Assembly: GCF_001969385.1 (NCBI RefSeq)
Contig: NZ_CP014796.1
Span: 3,861,501 to 3,925,500, forward strand
DNA length: 64,000 bases
From: Salipiger profundus
GTDB lineage: Bacteria; Pseudomonadota; Alphaproteobacteria; Rhodobacterales; Rhodobacteraceae
Direction: 5' to 3'
In this document: positions 19,795 through 29,401 of the stretch, piece after piece
Position numbering within the stretch: position 1 is the first letter of the stretch
Layout: every line of letters begins with the position of its first letter
Translations under genes and position numbers: made by a program
Notes under the pieces: model-generated
Databases searched by the model: none
Seen by the model: the letters and a program-made list of their open reading frames with translations, nothing else
Told to the model about the DNA's origin: nothing

Positions 19795-20613
19795 TCAGTT
19801 CATGAAGGATTCGTCGACGTCTTCCATCTCCATCAGCTGATCGCGGGTGTAGTTGGTCACGATCGCGTAGGACACGTCGTCCACGGGGATGAGTTGCACG
19901 TCGGTCATCGAGATGTGGATGTGCTTGTCACCGATGTCGAGGAAGCCACCAACTTCGGCCACGATGCCCTCGAAGGAGCCGTCGGCGTTCATCACGATGT
20001 CCTCGATCTCGCCCACGTTGTCCCACTCGTCGGACACGGAGTCATACTGCTGCATCTCGCCGCCGGAGCTGGCCATTTCGGTGCCGTCCGACATGGTGTC
20101 GCTGTCGTCCGACGCGGCCATCTCGGTTTCCTCGGCGTTCTCGTCAGACGCGTTGGCCTGCTCTTCGCCATCTTCCATGCCGGCTGCTTCGCCGTCGGCG
20201 TCGATGGCGTAGACGGTACCGCCGATGATGTCACGGGCACGGATCAGTCCATCGTAGTTGTTCGGGAACATCACGTCTTCGGCGTTGTTCGCGGTCTGCT
20301 CCATCTCGTTGCCAGCTTCGTCCGCGGCCTGCTGCATCTCTTCGCCAGCCTGCTCCATCTCCTGGCCGGCTTCGTCGGCTGCCTGCTGCATCTCCTCACC
20401 GGCCTGCTCGGCGGTGTTCTCGGCGGACTGGGCTGCGTTTTCGGCGCCCTGCTCGATGGCGTCGCCGGTGTTCTCGGCAGCCTGCTCCATCTGCTCGCCG
20501 GCTTGCTCCATGTTCTGCTCGGCGTTCTCCATCGAGTCGCCGTGGTTGTCAGCCCAGGCGGTGGTGCCAGCGGTGATCGCGATTGCGGCGGCGGTCATGG
20601 TCAGACGGTTCAT
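19795..20613 (-). CDS. secreted PRC-barrel protein with amphipathic LEA-like repeats
   Basis: The 272-residue protein has a signal peptide (MNRLTMTAAAIAITAGTTAWA, about 1-21), then residues 28-112 made almost only of Ala, Glu, Gln, Met, Asn and Gly in helical repeats, an acidic linker, and a C-terminal PRC-barrel-like domain (about 190-272). Residues 71-88 (AGEEMQQAADEAGQEMEQ) and 89-106 are an almost perfect tandem copy. The repeats look like a long amphipathic helix or LEA-type desiccation protein. PRC barrels often bind partners or RNA. It is probably periplasmic. The start has a GGAGG site. Function unknown. Confidence 0.85.
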   Translation of the reverse strand: MNRLTMTAAAIAITAGTTAWADNHGDSMENAEQNMEQAGEQMEQAAENTGDAIEQGAENAAQSAENTAEQAGEEMQQAADEAGQEMEQAGEEMQQAADEAGNEMEQTANNAEDVMFPNNYDGLIRARDIIGGTVYAIDADGEAAGMEDGEEQANASDENAEETEMAASDDSDTMSDGTEMASSGGEMQQYDSVSDEWDNVGEIEDIVMNADGSFEGIVAEVGGFLDIGDKHIHISMTDVQLIPVDDVSYAIVTNYTRDQLMEMEDVDESFMN

Positions 20614-20670
20614 GGTGTTTCCTCCGTATGTCATCGTCGCCTCGTTGCGACGTCTGCACGCACAACACGA

Positions 20671-20700
20671 AAAACCCCCGGGCCGTTCCGCCCGGGGGTC
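20671..20700 (-). terminator. intrinsic terminator of pgi
   Basis: On the minus strand ACCCCCGGGC pairs with GCCCGGGGGT around a six-base loop and runs into five T (plus-strand A at 20671-20675). It lies 35 bases after the pgi stop and upstream of the PRC-barrel gene, ending the zwf-pgl-pgi unit. Confidence 0.93.
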
Positions 20701-20734
20701 GATCACGCGATAACAAAAGCTTTATGGAACACAA

Positions 20735-22315
20735 TCACATATTGTTGTGCACGAATGCGAGAAGCTGGCGGGTCGAGCCATCCTTGCCGTCCGCGCCCTG
20801 CTCTCCGGTGACCATCGGGCCGAGCGTTGTCGCCAGTTCCTTGCCAAGCTCGACGCCCCACTGGTCGTAGGAGTTGATGTTCAGGATCACCCCTTCGACG
20901 AAAACGCGGTGCTCGTAGAGCGCCACGATCTTGCCGAGCGTTTCGGGATCGAGCGTCTCGTAGACCAGCGTGGTCGAGGGCCGGTTGCCCGGGAACACCC
21001 GGTGCTTGGCCTGCCGCTCGAGCTCGTCGCCCTCGAACTTGCCAGCCACTTTCTCGCGCGCCTCGTCGAGCGTTCGGCCACGCATCAGCGCCTCGGACTG
21101 CGCGAAGCAGTTGGCGATGAGCAAGGCGTGGTGATGCGCAAGCTCGGGCTCGTGCCCCTTCGCGGCGACCATGAACTCGCAGGGCACGACGCGGGTGCCC
21201 TGGTGGATCAGCTGGTAGAAGGCGTGCTGGCCGTTGGTCCCCGGCTCGCCCCAGACCACCGGGCCCGAGTTGAACGCGAGGTCGGCGCCGTCCATGCTGA
21301 CACCCTTGCCGTTGCTCTCCATCTCCAGCTGCTGGAGATAGGCCGGCAGCCGCGACAGCCGGTTGTCGTAGGGCAGCACCGCGCGGGTGGCGTGGCCGAG
21401 CACCTGATTGTGCCAGACACCCACGAGCGCCAGCATCACCGGCATGTTCTCGGCAAGCGGCGCCTCGCGGAAATGCGTGTCCATCGCAAGGCCGCCACGC
21501 AGGAAGGCGCGGAAATCCTCGGGGCCCACGGCAATCATCAGCGACAGGCCGATCGGCCCCCACATGGAATAGCGGCCACCGACCCAGTCCTCGAAGCCGA
21601 AGACACGGGACTCGGGGATGCCCCATTCACCCGCCTTCTCCTTGTTCGACGACAGCGCAACGAACTTGCCGTCGGTCGAGACGTCGTGCTTCTCGAGCCA
21701 GTCCCACGCGGTGCGCGCGTTGGTCATGGTCTCGATGGTGGTGAAGGTCTTCGAGGCAATGATGAACAGCGTCGTCTCGGGGTTGCAGCCCTTCAGCGTG
21801 TCGGCGATGTCGGCGCCGTCGACGTTCGAGACGAAATGGCAGCGCGGGCCGTCGTGGTAGGGCGACAGCGCGATGGCCCCCATCTTGGGCCCGAGGTCCG
21901 AGCCGCCGATGCCGATGTTGACCACGTCGGTGATTTCCGAGCCGCGAATCTCGTGCGCGACCGCTTCCATGCGGGCGAGCGTCTTCAGCACCTCGGGCAT
22001 GACGTCCTCGCCCTCGACCAGCACCGGCGCGCCGTCGAGGTTGCGCAGCGCGGTGTGCAGCACGGCGCGGCCCTCGGTTTCGTTGATCTTCTGGCCGTTG
22101 AACATGGCGTCGCGGCGCACGGCGACATCGGCGCCCTCGGCGACCGCCAGGAGCGCTTCGACAACCTCGCTGTCGAGCTGGGTCTTCGAGTAGTCGAACA
22201 GCAGCCCGTCGTGCTGGATCGAGAAGGTCGCGGCACGCTCGGCGTCCTGCTCGAAAAGCGCATCGATGCGACGCCCGTCGCGCGCGGCGGCGAGGCTCTT
22301 GAGGGTCTCAAACAT
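20735..22315 (-). CDS. pgi: glucose-6-phosphate isomerase
   Basis: Pgi (526 aa) interconverts glucose 6-phosphate and fructose 6-phosphate. Family signatures are [13 protein letters not shown], the sugar-phosphate stretch [27 protein letters not shown] and [28 protein letters not shown] at 22315 begins the family N terminus; the longer open frame is antisense noise. It is the last gene of zwf-pgl-pgi, 19 bases after pgl. In this lineage, which uses Entner-Doudoroff, Pgi mainly feeds fructose 6-phosphate back to glucose 6-phosphate. Confidence 0.97.
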   Translation of the reverse strand: MFETLKSLAAARDGRRIDALFEQDAERAATFSIQHDGLLFDYSKTQLDSEVVEALLAVAEGADVAVRRDAMFNGQKINETEGRAVLHTALRNLDGAPVLVEGEDVMPEVLKTLARMEAVAHEIRGSEITDVVNIGIGGSDLGPKMGAIALSPYHDGPRCHFVSNVDGADIADTLKGCNPETTLFIIASKTFTTIETMTNARTAWDWLEKHDVSTDGKFVALSSNKEKAGEWGIPESRVFGFEDWVGGRYSMWGPIGLSLMIAVGPEDFRAFLRGGLAMDTHFREAPLAENMPVMLALVGVWHNQVLGHATRAVLPYDNRLSRLPAYLQQLEMESNGKGVSMDGADLAFNSGPVVWGEPGTNGQHAFYQLIHQGTRVVPCEFMVAAKGHEPELAHHHALLIANCFAQSEALMRGRTLDEAREKVAGKFEGDELERQAKHRVFPGNRPSTTLVYETLDPETLGKIVALYEHRVFVEGVILNINSYDQWGVELGKELATTLGPMVTGEQGADGKDGSTRQLLAFVHNNM

Positions 22316-22334
22316 GATGAATCTCTCTTCTGCT

Positions 22335-23012
22335 CTATTCGGCCCAGTGCACGACGGCACCGTCGAGAATGGCGTTGACCGGCGCCTCGGAGGTCGGCAG
22401 GCCTTGGGCTTTGTGAAGCACGTCCCGCTTCTCGGAGCCATAGACGAGGACGTGTTTCTTGAGCGCACCGTCCAGAACGTGTGCACTCAGCGTAATTCTT
22501 GGCTCCTGTGCCCCCGGAGCGCGCATCGGCAGGAGGATCGGCGCGTTCGGCGCCAGCGCCTCCTCGAGCTTGTCGGCACCGGGGAAGATCGAGGCGGTAT
22601 GCATGTCCGCCCCCATGCCCAGCAAAACTACCGCGAGCGGCAGCGCCGGCTCGATGTCGGCGGCAAGCTCCTCGAGCTTGCCCTCCGGGGCCTCGGCCTC
22701 GGCGTAGAGCGGCAGGAAACGCGCGGCGGCGGCGCGGTCGGTCAGCAGCCGTTCGCGCAGGAGCCGCGTGTTCGACCGCTCGGACGTTTCGGGAACCCAG
22801 CGCTCGTCGGTCAGCATGACATCGACGCGCGACCAGTCGAGATCGGCGGCGCAGAGCGCGTCGAACACGGGCCCCGGCGAGGTGCCGCCGGGCACCGCGA
22901 TGGCGGCGCGCTCCTGGTGGGCAAGCGCCGCGCGCAGTTCGCCGGCGATCTGGTTTGCGAGATCCATCGCCAGCATCTCGCGGTCCGGATAATCGCGGAA
23001 GTCGTAGTTCAT
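22335..23012 (-). CDS. pgl: 6-phosphogluconolactonase
   Basis: Pgl (225 aa, DevB/SOL type) hydrolyses 6-phosphogluconolactone from Zwf. The family motifs [15 protein letters not shown] (about 39-52) and [18 protein letters not shown] (about 68-85) and the [14 protein letters not shown] stretch are clear. Its start overlaps the zwf stop by four bases. Confidence 0.96.
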   Translation of the reverse strand: MNYDFRDYPDREMLAMDLANQIAGELRAALAHQERAAIAVPGGTSPGPVFDALCAADLDWSRVDVMLTDERWVPETSERSNTRLLRERLLTDRAAAARFLPLYAEAEAPEGKLEELAADIEPALPLAVVLLGMGADMHTASIFPGADKLEEALAPNAPILLPMRAPGAQEPRITLSAHVLDGALKKHVLVYGSEKRDVLHKAQGLPTSEAPVNAILDGAVVHWAE

Positions 23013-24469
23013 ATCTTGATCCCTCTCCAGCGGCGACCGTCGCGGTTGATGAGGAAGGCCGCATCATCCGGACCGCCGCTGCCGGCGTCGTAAGGTTTCG
23101 GGCTGTCGCCGCGGCGTTCCCAGCCCTCGATCAGCGGGTCGGTCCAGGCCCATGCGGCCTCGACCTCGTCGCCCCGCATGAAGAGCGTCTGGTTGCCGCG
23201 GATCACGTCCATGATGAGACGTTCGTAGGCGTCTGTCACCTCTTCCGCGTCCGGTCCCAGCGCATCGGCGAAGGACATGTCGAGCGGCACGTCGACCAGC
23301 CGCATGCCACCCGGCCCTGGCTCCTTGATGGTCACGCCCAGCGTCATGCCCTCGTCGGGCTGCAGCCGGATCGACAGCACGTTGCGGTGACGCCCCGAGT
23401 CGATGCCGAAGATCGAGTGCGGCGTCTCCTTGAACACCACCGCGATCTCCGAGGCGCGCGCCGAGAGGCGCTTGCCGGTGCGCAGGTAGAACGGCGTGTT
23501 CGCCCAACGCCAGTTCGAGATGTAGCACTTGAGCGCGATGAAGCTCTCGGTCTTCGAGGTCGGGTTCTCGGCATCCTCGCGGTAGGAGGGCATCGAGCCG
23601 TCCGAGGTATACTGGCCACGCACGATCTGGTCGGGGTCGACCGGGTCGAGCGCGCGGATCACCTTGAGCTTCTCGTCGCGCACCGCGTCGGCCTCGAACT
23701 GTGCCGGCGGCTCCATCGCGATCAGGCAGAGAAGCTGCATCAGGTGGTTCTGCACCATGTCCCGCATCGCACCGGAATGGTCGTAGTAGGAGCCCCGCCC
23801 GCCGACGCCCACGGTCTCGGCCACGGTGATCTGGATGTGGTCGACGTATTGCGCGTTCCAGAGCGGCTCGAACAGCATGTTGCCGAAGCGGACCGCCATG
23901 AGGTTCTGCACCGTCTCCTTCCCGAGGTAGTGGTCGATCCGGTAGATCTGGTCCTCGTAGAAGTGCTGTGCCAGTTCCTCGTTCAGCGAGCGCGCGCTTT
24001 CCAGATCGTGGCCGAAGGGCTTCTCGACGACGATCCGGGTCTCGCGATCGGCCAGCCCGTTCTCGCGCAGCTGCTCGGCGAGCGGCCCGAAGAGGCTCGG
24101 CCCCACCGAGAAGTAGAAGGCCCGCACAAGCCCCTCCTCGTCGCGCAGCAGCGCCTTCATCTCCTTCCAGCCGCCATCACCCATGGCGTCGACGGCGACA
24201 TAGTGGAGATGCTTCAGGAACGCCTCGACGGCGTGCTTGTCCTCGGCGTGCTTCTTGCCGAACTCGGCCAGCGCATCACGGACGAGATCGCGATACTCGC
24301 TCTCGGACATCTCGGAGCGGGCCGCACCGATGATGCGGCTGTCGTCGGGCATCTGGCCCGCGCAAAAGCGCCGGAACAGCGCGGGGAGGATCTTGCGGCG
24401 GGCCAGGTCGCCGGTCCCCCCGAAAATGACAAGATCAAACGGATCGACGGGAATGACGCGGGATACCAT
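23009..24469 (-). CDS. zwf: glucose-6-phosphate 1-dehydrogenase
   Basis: Zwf (486 aa from this start) oxidises glucose 6-phosphate with NAD(P)+. The coenzyme motif FGGTGDLARRK (about 16-26) and active-site RIDHYLGKE are present. MVSRVIPVDPFDLVIFGG is the N terminus usual in relatives; an ATG at 24496 would add nine residues and cannot be excluded. It heads zwf-pgl-pgi and has a LacI-operator-like palindrome just upstream of the start. Confidence 0.96.
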   Translation of the reverse strand: MVSRVIPVDPFDLVIFGGTGDLARRKILPALFRRFCAGQMPDDSRIIGAARSEMSESEYRDLVRDALAEFGKKHAEDKHAVEAFLKHLHYVAVDAMGDGGWKEMKALLRDEEGLVRAFYFSVGPSLFGPLAEQLRENGLADRETRIVVEKPFGHDLESARSLNEELAQHFYEDQIYRIDHYLGKETVQNLMAVRFGNMLFEPLWNAQYVDHIQITVAETVGVGGRGSYYDHSGAMRDMVQNHLMQLLCLIAMEPPAQFEADAVRDEKLKVIRALDPVDPDQIVRGQYTSDGSMPSYREDAENPTSKTESFIALKCYISNWRWANTPFYLRTGKRLSARASEIAVVFKETPHSIFGIDSGRHRNVLSIRLQPDEGMTLGVTIKEPGPGGMRLVDVPLDMSFADALGPDAEEVTDAYERLIMDVIRGNQTLFMRGDEVEAAWAWTDPLIEGWERRGDSPKPYDAGSGGPDDAAFLINRDGRRWRGIKI

Positions 24470-24505
24470 CTCTGGCGTAACTCCGATTCTGTTCATTTCA
24501 GCTTC

Positions 24506-24529
24506 GTTAGCGCTAACCGCAGCGCTTAC
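24506..24529. promoter_or_regulatory. candidate operator upstream of zwf
   Basis: GTTAGCGCTAAC (24506-24517) is a perfect 12-base palindrome with a central CG, as seen in LacI-family operators. A second copy CAGCGCTTAC (24520-24529) matches the first TAGCGCTAAC in eight of ten bases, 12 bases (about one turn) away. It lies 37 bases before zwf at 24469 (10 bases before the alternative start at 24496), in the 221-base gap shared with the divergent nucleoside hydrolase gene. Confidence 0.55.
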
Positions 24530-24690
24530 CTAGACCAATGTTGCGGCGGAGTCTAACACCGAGGCATCCGGCGGCAACGCCTGACGGCAGAAAAGGCTGC
24601 ACCGGCGTGCATTTGCGCGTCGCCGGCAATGCCGCTTGAACGCGGGGGGGCCACATGCCACCTGTGTCGCGACACTAGGCAGAGGATTTC

Positions 24691-25629
24691 ATGGCGCAGC
24701 GCATCATCATCGACACCGATCCCGGACAGGACGACGCGGTCGCCATCCTGCTGGCCCTCGCCTCTCCCGACGAACTCGAGGTGCTGGGCATCACCGCCGT
24801 CGCCGGCAACGTGCCGCTCGAGCTCACCGCGCGCAACGCCCGCATCGTCTGCGAACTGGCCGGCCGGCCCGACATGCCCGTGTTCGCCGGCTGCGACCGC
24901 CCGCTGCGCCGTCCGCTTGTGACCGCCGAGCATGTCCACGGCAAGACCGGGCTCGACGGTCCGGTGCTGCCCGAGCCGACCATGCCGCTGCAGGAGCAGC
25001 ACGCCGTCGACTTCCTGATCGAGACGCTGCGCCGCGAACCCGAGGGCTCGGTCACGCTCTGCCCGCTGGGCCCGCTCACCAACATTGCCACCGCCTTCGA
25101 ACGTGCGCCCGACATCATCGGCCGTGTCGGTCACATCGTGCTGATGGGCGGCGCCTACTTCGAGGTCGGCAACATCACCCCGGCGGCCGAGTTCAACATC
25201 TACGTCGATCCCGAGGCGGCCGAGGTCGTGTTCCGCTCGGGCGTTCCGCTCACGGTGATGCCGCTCGACATGACGCACAAGGCGCTGGTGACCAAACCCC
25301 GCAACGATGCCTTCCGCGCGCTCGGCACCCCGGTCGGACAGGCGGTCGCGCAGATGACCGACTTCTTCGAGCGCTTCGACCGTGAGAAATACGGCTCGGA
25401 GGGCGCGCCGCTGCACGATCCCTGCGTCACCGCCTTCCTGCTCGACCCCGACCTGTTCACCGGGCGTCACATCAACGTCGAGATCGAGACCGTCTCGGAG
25501 TTGACCCGCGGCATGACCGTGGCCGACTGGTGGGGGGTCACCGACCGACCACGCAATGCCACCTTCATCGGCGATCTCGACTCCGACGGCTTCTTCGCCC
25601 TGCTGACCGAAAGGCTCGCCCGGCTATGA
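24691..25629 (+). CDS. inosine/uridine-preferring nucleoside hydrolase
   Basis: The 312-residue protein is a nucleoside hydrolase, cutting the N-glycosidic bond of ribonucleosides for salvage. The calcium-binding signature DTDPGQDDA (8-16) is intact, LMGGAYFEVGNITPAAEFN forms the ribose site, and a later HDPCVTAF holds the catalytic His/Asp. No signal peptide, so cytoplasmic. An AGAGGA site precedes the ATG. Its stop overlaps the acetyltransferase gene by four bases. Base specificity cannot be told from sequence. Confidence 0.95.
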   Translation: MAQRIIIDTDPGQDDAVAILLALASPDELEVLGITAVAGNVPLELTARNARIVCELAGRPDMPVFAGCDRPLRRPLVTAEHVHGKTGLDGPVLPEPTMPLQEQHAVDFLIETLRREPEGSVTLCPLGPLTNIATAFERAPDIIGRVGHIVLMGGAYFEVGNITPAAEFNIYVDPEAAEVVFRSGVPLTVMPLDMTHKALVTKPRNDAFRALGTPVGQAVAQMTDFFERFDREKYGSEGAPLHDPCVTAFLLDPDLFTGRHINVEIETVSELTRGMTVADWWGVTDRPRNATFIGDLDSDGFFALLTERLARL

Positions 25630-26072
25630 AATCGCTTCATCTCGCCGGCCCCGAGGACCTGGGCCGTCTCGTCACGCTGGTGTCGGCCTTCCACTCCGAG
25701 CAGCGCCTCGAGGTCGACTACGCCACCGTCGAGGCGGCGCTCACGCCGCTGCTCGAAGGCCAGCCGGTGGGCGCGGTGTGGCTGATTGGTCCGCGCAAGG
25801 CGCCGGTTGGCTACGTCAGCGTCAGCTTCGGCTGGAGCCTGCGCCACGGCGGTCTCGATGCCACCATCGACGAGCTCTACATCCGCCCCGCCGTGCGTCG
25901 TCGCGGCATGGGCGGCGAGGCGCTGCACCAGCTCACCCAGGGGTTGCGGCAGGCCGGCGTGACCGCGCTTCGCCTTGCCATCGAGCCCGGCGACGAGCGC
26001 CTCGACCGGTTCTTCCGCCGCGCCCGGTTCCAGGAGCACGCGCGCAACCGGCTTCTCACGCGGGTGTTCTGA
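25626..26072 (+). CDS. GNAT family N-acetyltransferase
   Basis: The 148-residue protein has the GNAT fold; the acetyl-CoA motif A is DELYIRPAVRRRGMGGEAL (about 83-101). It follows the nucleoside hydrolase with a 4-base overlap, so the two are cotranscribed, but the acceptor substrate is unknown. Confidence 0.88.
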   Translation: MKSLHLAGPEDLGRLVTLVSAFHSEQRLEVDYATVEAALTPLLEGQPVGAVWLIGPRKAPVGYVSVSFGWSLRHGGLDATIDELYIRPAVRRRGMGGEALHQLTQGLRQAGVTALRLAIEPGDERLDRFFRRARFQEHARNRLLTRVF

Positions 26073-26126
26073 ACAGCGCGCCACGCGGCCCTTTTCGATC
26101 CCGCCCGCACTGACTATCTTTCCGGC

Positions 26127-27545
26127 ATGACCCTGCATATTCCCTTCGACAACAGCTACGCACGGCTGCCCGCCGATTTCTACACCCGCCTCAAGCCCGA
26201 GCCGGTGCCGGCGCCGAAGCTCGTTGCGTTCAACGAGCCGCTGGCGGAAGAGCTGGGCATCTCCGGCACCGACGACCCGAGGCTCGCGCCGGTCTTTGCC
26301 GGCAACGTGATGCCAGACGGGGCCGAGCCGCTGGCACAACTGTATGCAGGGCACCAGTTCGGGGGCTTCTCGCCGCAGCTCGGCGACGGGCGCGCGCATC
26401 TTCTGGGCGAGGTGGTCGACCGCAGTGGCCACCGCCGCGACATCCAGCTCAAGGGCTCGGGGCCGACGCCCTACTCGCGCCGTGGCGACGGCCGCGCATG
26501 GCTCGGCCCGGTGCTGCGCGAATACGTGGTGAGCGAGGCGATGCATGCGCTCGGCGTGCCCACCACCCGCGCGCTCGCCGCCGTGCGCACCGGCGAGGAC
26601 ATCCTGCGCGAACGCCCCCTGCCCGGCGCCATCCTCACCCGCGTCGCGCAAAGCCACATCCGCGTCGGCACCTTCCAGGTGTTCTCGTCGCGCGGGCAAT
26701 ACGACGCGCTCCAGACGCTGTTCGAATACACCTGCGAACGGCATTATCCCGACGTTGAAAGCCCCGACGCGCTGTTGCAGGCGGTCTGCGACCGGCAGGC
26801 GGCGCTCGTCGCGCATTGGATGAGCCTCGGCTTCATCCACGGGGTGATGAACACCGACAACTGCACGCTTTCGGGCGAGACCATCGATTATGGCCCCTGC
26901 GCCTTCATGGATCGCTACGACCCGCAGCAGGTATTCTCTTCGATCGACCGCTATGGCCGCTACGCCTATGCCGCGCAGGCCGAGATCGCGGTCTGGAACA
27001 TGGCGCAGCTCGCCACCGCGCTGGTGCCGCTGATGCCCGACGCCGACGACGCGGTCGCCCGCTTCACCGAGATCGTGCACGGCATGGCCGATACGCTTCA
27101 ACGCGAATGGATGTCACGTTTCGCCGCCAAGCTCGGCATCGCCACGCCGGCCGAGGGCGACGGGCCGCTGATCAGCGAGTTCCTCGCGCTGATGCACAAG
27201 GGTCAGGCGGATTTCACCAATGCCTTCCGCGGGCTGCTGTCCGACGATGCGCGCGACCAGTTCACCGACCGCGACGCCTTCGACGCGTGGGAGACCCGCT
27301 GGCGCGCGCGCATCGCCTCCGAGGACGATCCCGAGGGTCTGATGCGCCGCTCGAACCCGGCCTTCATTCCGCGCAACCACCGCATCGAGCAGATGATCGC
27401 GGCGGCGGTCGAGGGCGACGAGCGTCTCTTTCATCACCTGAACGCGGTGCTCGCGCGGCCCTACGACGACCAGCCCGAGGCCGAGGAGCTGCGCCGTCCG
27501 CCCACCGAGGCCGAGGTCGTGCCCGCGACCTTCTGCGGCACCTGA
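26127..27545 (+). CDS. selO: protein adenylyltransferase SelO
   Basis: SelO (YdiU, 472 aa) is a pseudokinase-fold enzyme that transfers AMP to Ser/Thr/Tyr of target proteins, with a role in oxidative stress in bacteria and mitochondria. Typical segments are LYAGHQFGGFSPQLGDGRA, RDIQLKGSGPTPYSR, GFIHGVMNTDN and IDYGPCAFMD (metal-binding and catalytic residues). The chain ends FCGT; that C-terminal Cys stands where eukaryotic SelO has selenocysteine. The gene begins 54 bases after the acetyltransferase. Confidence 0.96.
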   Translation: MTLHIPFDNSYARLPADFYTRLKPEPVPAPKLVAFNEPLAEELGISGTDDPRLAPVFAGNVMPDGAEPLAQLYAGHQFGGFSPQLGDGRAHLLGEVVDRSGHRRDIQLKGSGPTPYSRRGDGRAWLGPVLREYVVSEAMHALGVPTTRALAAVRTGEDILRERPLPGAILTRVAQSHIRVGTFQVFSSRGQYDALQTLFEYTCERHYPDVESPDALLQAVCDRQAALVAHWMSLGFIHGVMNTDNCTLSGETIDYGPCAFMDRYDPQQVFSSIDRYGRYAYAAQAEIAVWNMAQLATALVPLMPDADDAVARFTEIVHGMADTLQREWMSRFAAKLGIATPAEGDGPLISEFLALMHKGQADFTNAFRGLLSDDARDQFTDRDAFDAWETRWRARIASEDDPEGLMRRSNPAFIPRNHRIEQMIAAAVEGDERLFHHLNAVLARPYDDQPEAEELRRPPTEAEVVPATFCGT

Positions 27546-27557
27546 TCCGACCGGCGC

Positions 27558-28439
27558 CTAGCGCCGGTTGATCAGTACGATGCCTAGCGCCACCAGCACC
27601 AGCGCACCAAGGAACTGCGGCCCCACCGGCTCGTCGAGCAGCAGCCAGCCGAGCCCGACCGCCAGCACCGGCGACAGGAAGCTGAAGGCCGCGACGTCCG
27701 AGGCCCGGTAGCGCTTCATCAGCGACAGCCAGGCCAGGAAGCCGAAGCCCACGACGATCACGCCCTGGAATCCGAGGCCCGCGATGTGCAGTGCACCCGG
27801 CGCGCGCAGCAGCGGCCCGAAGAGCGGCGCGATCAGCAGGAGCAGCACCGCCGAGGGCAGCTGCTGCCACAGAAGCTGCGCTTCGGCAGACATCTCCGAG
27901 GCCCGTGTGACGCGGACGGTCAGCGCGATGCCGGCCCAGAGGATCGCCGCGGCAAGGGCCATGAGGTCGCCGTGCCAGTCGCCGGCGCTGCGGCTCCGCG
28001 GATCCCACAGCGCCCATGCCACCCCGGCCATCGCCAGCAGCAGTCCCGCCAGTCGCACGGCACTGAGGCGTTCACCGGGCAACAGCAGATGCGCGGCGAG
28101 CGCCAGCCAGACCGGCATCGAGTAGAACACGATCGAGGCGCGCGACACCGTGGTCAGGTCGAGCGCCTGGAACAGCATCACGAACTCGGCGCTGAACAGC
28201 AGCCCCAGAAGCAGGCCACCCCCGATGCTCTGCCACATGCCACGCAGTGCACCGCGCTTGCGCAGGGCCACCCACGCCAGCAGCACCACCGCCCCCAGGA
28301 CCGAGCGCAGCCCGGCCGCGAACACCGGCGAGAACCCGGCGTTGGTAATCTTGATGACGACCTGATTGAAAGCCAGCAGCGCCGAGAACATCACAAGCCC
28401 CGAGGCGCCGGCCATGTCCATGGACCTGCGTTCGCTCAT
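27558..28439 (-). CDS. DMT-family (EamA) transporter
   Basis: This 293-residue membrane protein has ten predicted helices in two EamA repeats (about 12-135 and 160-290). Such carriers export or exchange small metabolites; the substrate cannot be read from sequence. It is convergent with selO, only 12 bases apart. Confidence 0.92.
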   Translation of the reverse strand: MSERRSMDMAGASGLVMFSALLAFNQVVIKITNAGFSPVFAAGLRSVLGAVVLLAWVALRKRGALRGMWQSIGGGLLLGLLFSAEFVMLFQALDLTTVSRASIVFYSMPVWLALAAHLLLPGERLSAVRLAGLLLAMAGVAWALWDPRSRSAGDWHGDLMALAAAILWAGIALTVRVTRASEMSAEAQLLWQQLPSAVLLLLIAPLFGPLLRAPGALHIAGLGFQGVIVVGFGFLAWLSLMKRYRASDVAAFSFLSPVLAVGLGWLLLDEPVGPQFLGALVLVALGIVLINRR

Positions 28440-28563
28440 GCGCTTCAGTCCACCGCGCCGCGCCCGAGGTCAACCCCGTGTCTTCCGTGGGAGATTTCCC
28501 TTCACCCGCCGCGCCGCATTTGCCAAGCTGCCCGCAACCGCACGGCAAAGGAGGATGCGCAGG

Positions 28564-29313
28564 ATGGGTCTCATGGGAACACTGGCGAAGGTCGCCATCG
28601 GATACGCCGCCGCGCGCGGCGTCGACCGGATGTCGGGCGGCACGGGGCTGGGCGGTCTCGCCGGCGGCAAGGCACAGCTCAAGGGCTCGGAGCCGGGCAC
28701 CGCACAGCAGGCGCAGATCGGCCAGATGTTCGGCGGCGGCGCTGCCAACCCCTTTCAGGACATGGTGGCCAAGCTGCAGCAGGGCGGGCTCGGCGCGATG
28801 ATGGGCGGCAGCGGCACCACGGGCGCCATGGGCTCGGGCGCCGGTCTCGCGGGGCTGCTGTCGGCCGCGGGCAGCGCGGCGGCCATGGGCGGCAAGAACA
28901 TCGGCAGCATGATCGACCAGTTCAACGCGGCCGGCACCACGCCCGGCGGCACCGAGGCCGAGGAAACCGCCGCGCTGATGCTGCGCGCGATGATCCAGGC
29001 CGCCAAGTCCGACGGCGAGATCGACGCCAGCGAGAAGGCCCGCATCCTCGATACCGTCGGCGAGGACGCCACGGCCGAGGACATCGCCTTCGTCAAGGAA
29101 CAGCTTGCCGCGCCCGTCGACCCCGAGGGGCTTGCCGCCGACACGCCCGAGACGCAGCGCCCGCAGGTCTATGCCGCCTCGCTGATGACCATCGTCGCCG
29201 ACACCGACGAGGAAGCCGAGTATCTCGACCGGCTGGCCAAGGCGATGGGGCTTTCCGAGCTTGCAGTGAACCAGCTTCACATGCAGATGGGTGTGCAGCC
29301 GCTCTACACATGA
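28564..29313 (+). CDS. DUF533/TerB-like protein
   Basis: The 249-residue protein has a Gly/Ala/Met-rich N-terminal half (about 1-120) and a C-terminal helical domain of the DUF533 (YebE) family, part of the TerB-like clan: LMLRAMIQAAKSDGEIDASE, then YAASLMTIVADTDEEAEYLD. Those acidic EF-like stretches may bind metal. ATG 28564 lies ten bases after AAGGAGG; an ATG at 28555 is too close to that site. The role is unknown; TerB relatives are linked to tellurite resistance, and trgAB lies 5 kb away. Confidence 0.88.
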   Translation: MGLMGTLAKVAIGYAAARGVDRMSGGTGLGGLAGGKAQLKGSEPGTAQQAQIGQMFGGGAANPFQDMVAKLQQGGLGAMMGGSGTTGAMGSGAGLAGLLSAAGSAAAMGGKNIGSMIDQFNAAGTTPGGTEAEETAALMLRAMIQAAKSDGEIDASEKARILDTVGEDATAEDIAFVKEQLAAPVDPEGLAADTPETQRPQVYAASLMTIVADTDEEAEYLDRLAKAMGLSELAVNQLHMQMGVQPLYT

Positions 29314-29334
29314 GCCCGCTTTTTTCGCAGACCA

Positions 29335-29380
29335 GCCCCGTCCGGGCCCGGCACGGCCCGGGCGGGGCCTGTCTTTGTTT
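29335..29380 (+). terminator. probable terminator of the DUF533 gene
   Basis: A 14-base stem (29335-29348 with 29355-29368, one G-T pair) with a six-base loop is followed by the T-rich tail CTGTCTTTGTTT. It sits 21 bases after the stop and 22 bases before the next gene. Confidence 0.7.
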
Positions 29381-29401
29381 CGCGCCCGGAAAGGATCCGC
29401 C

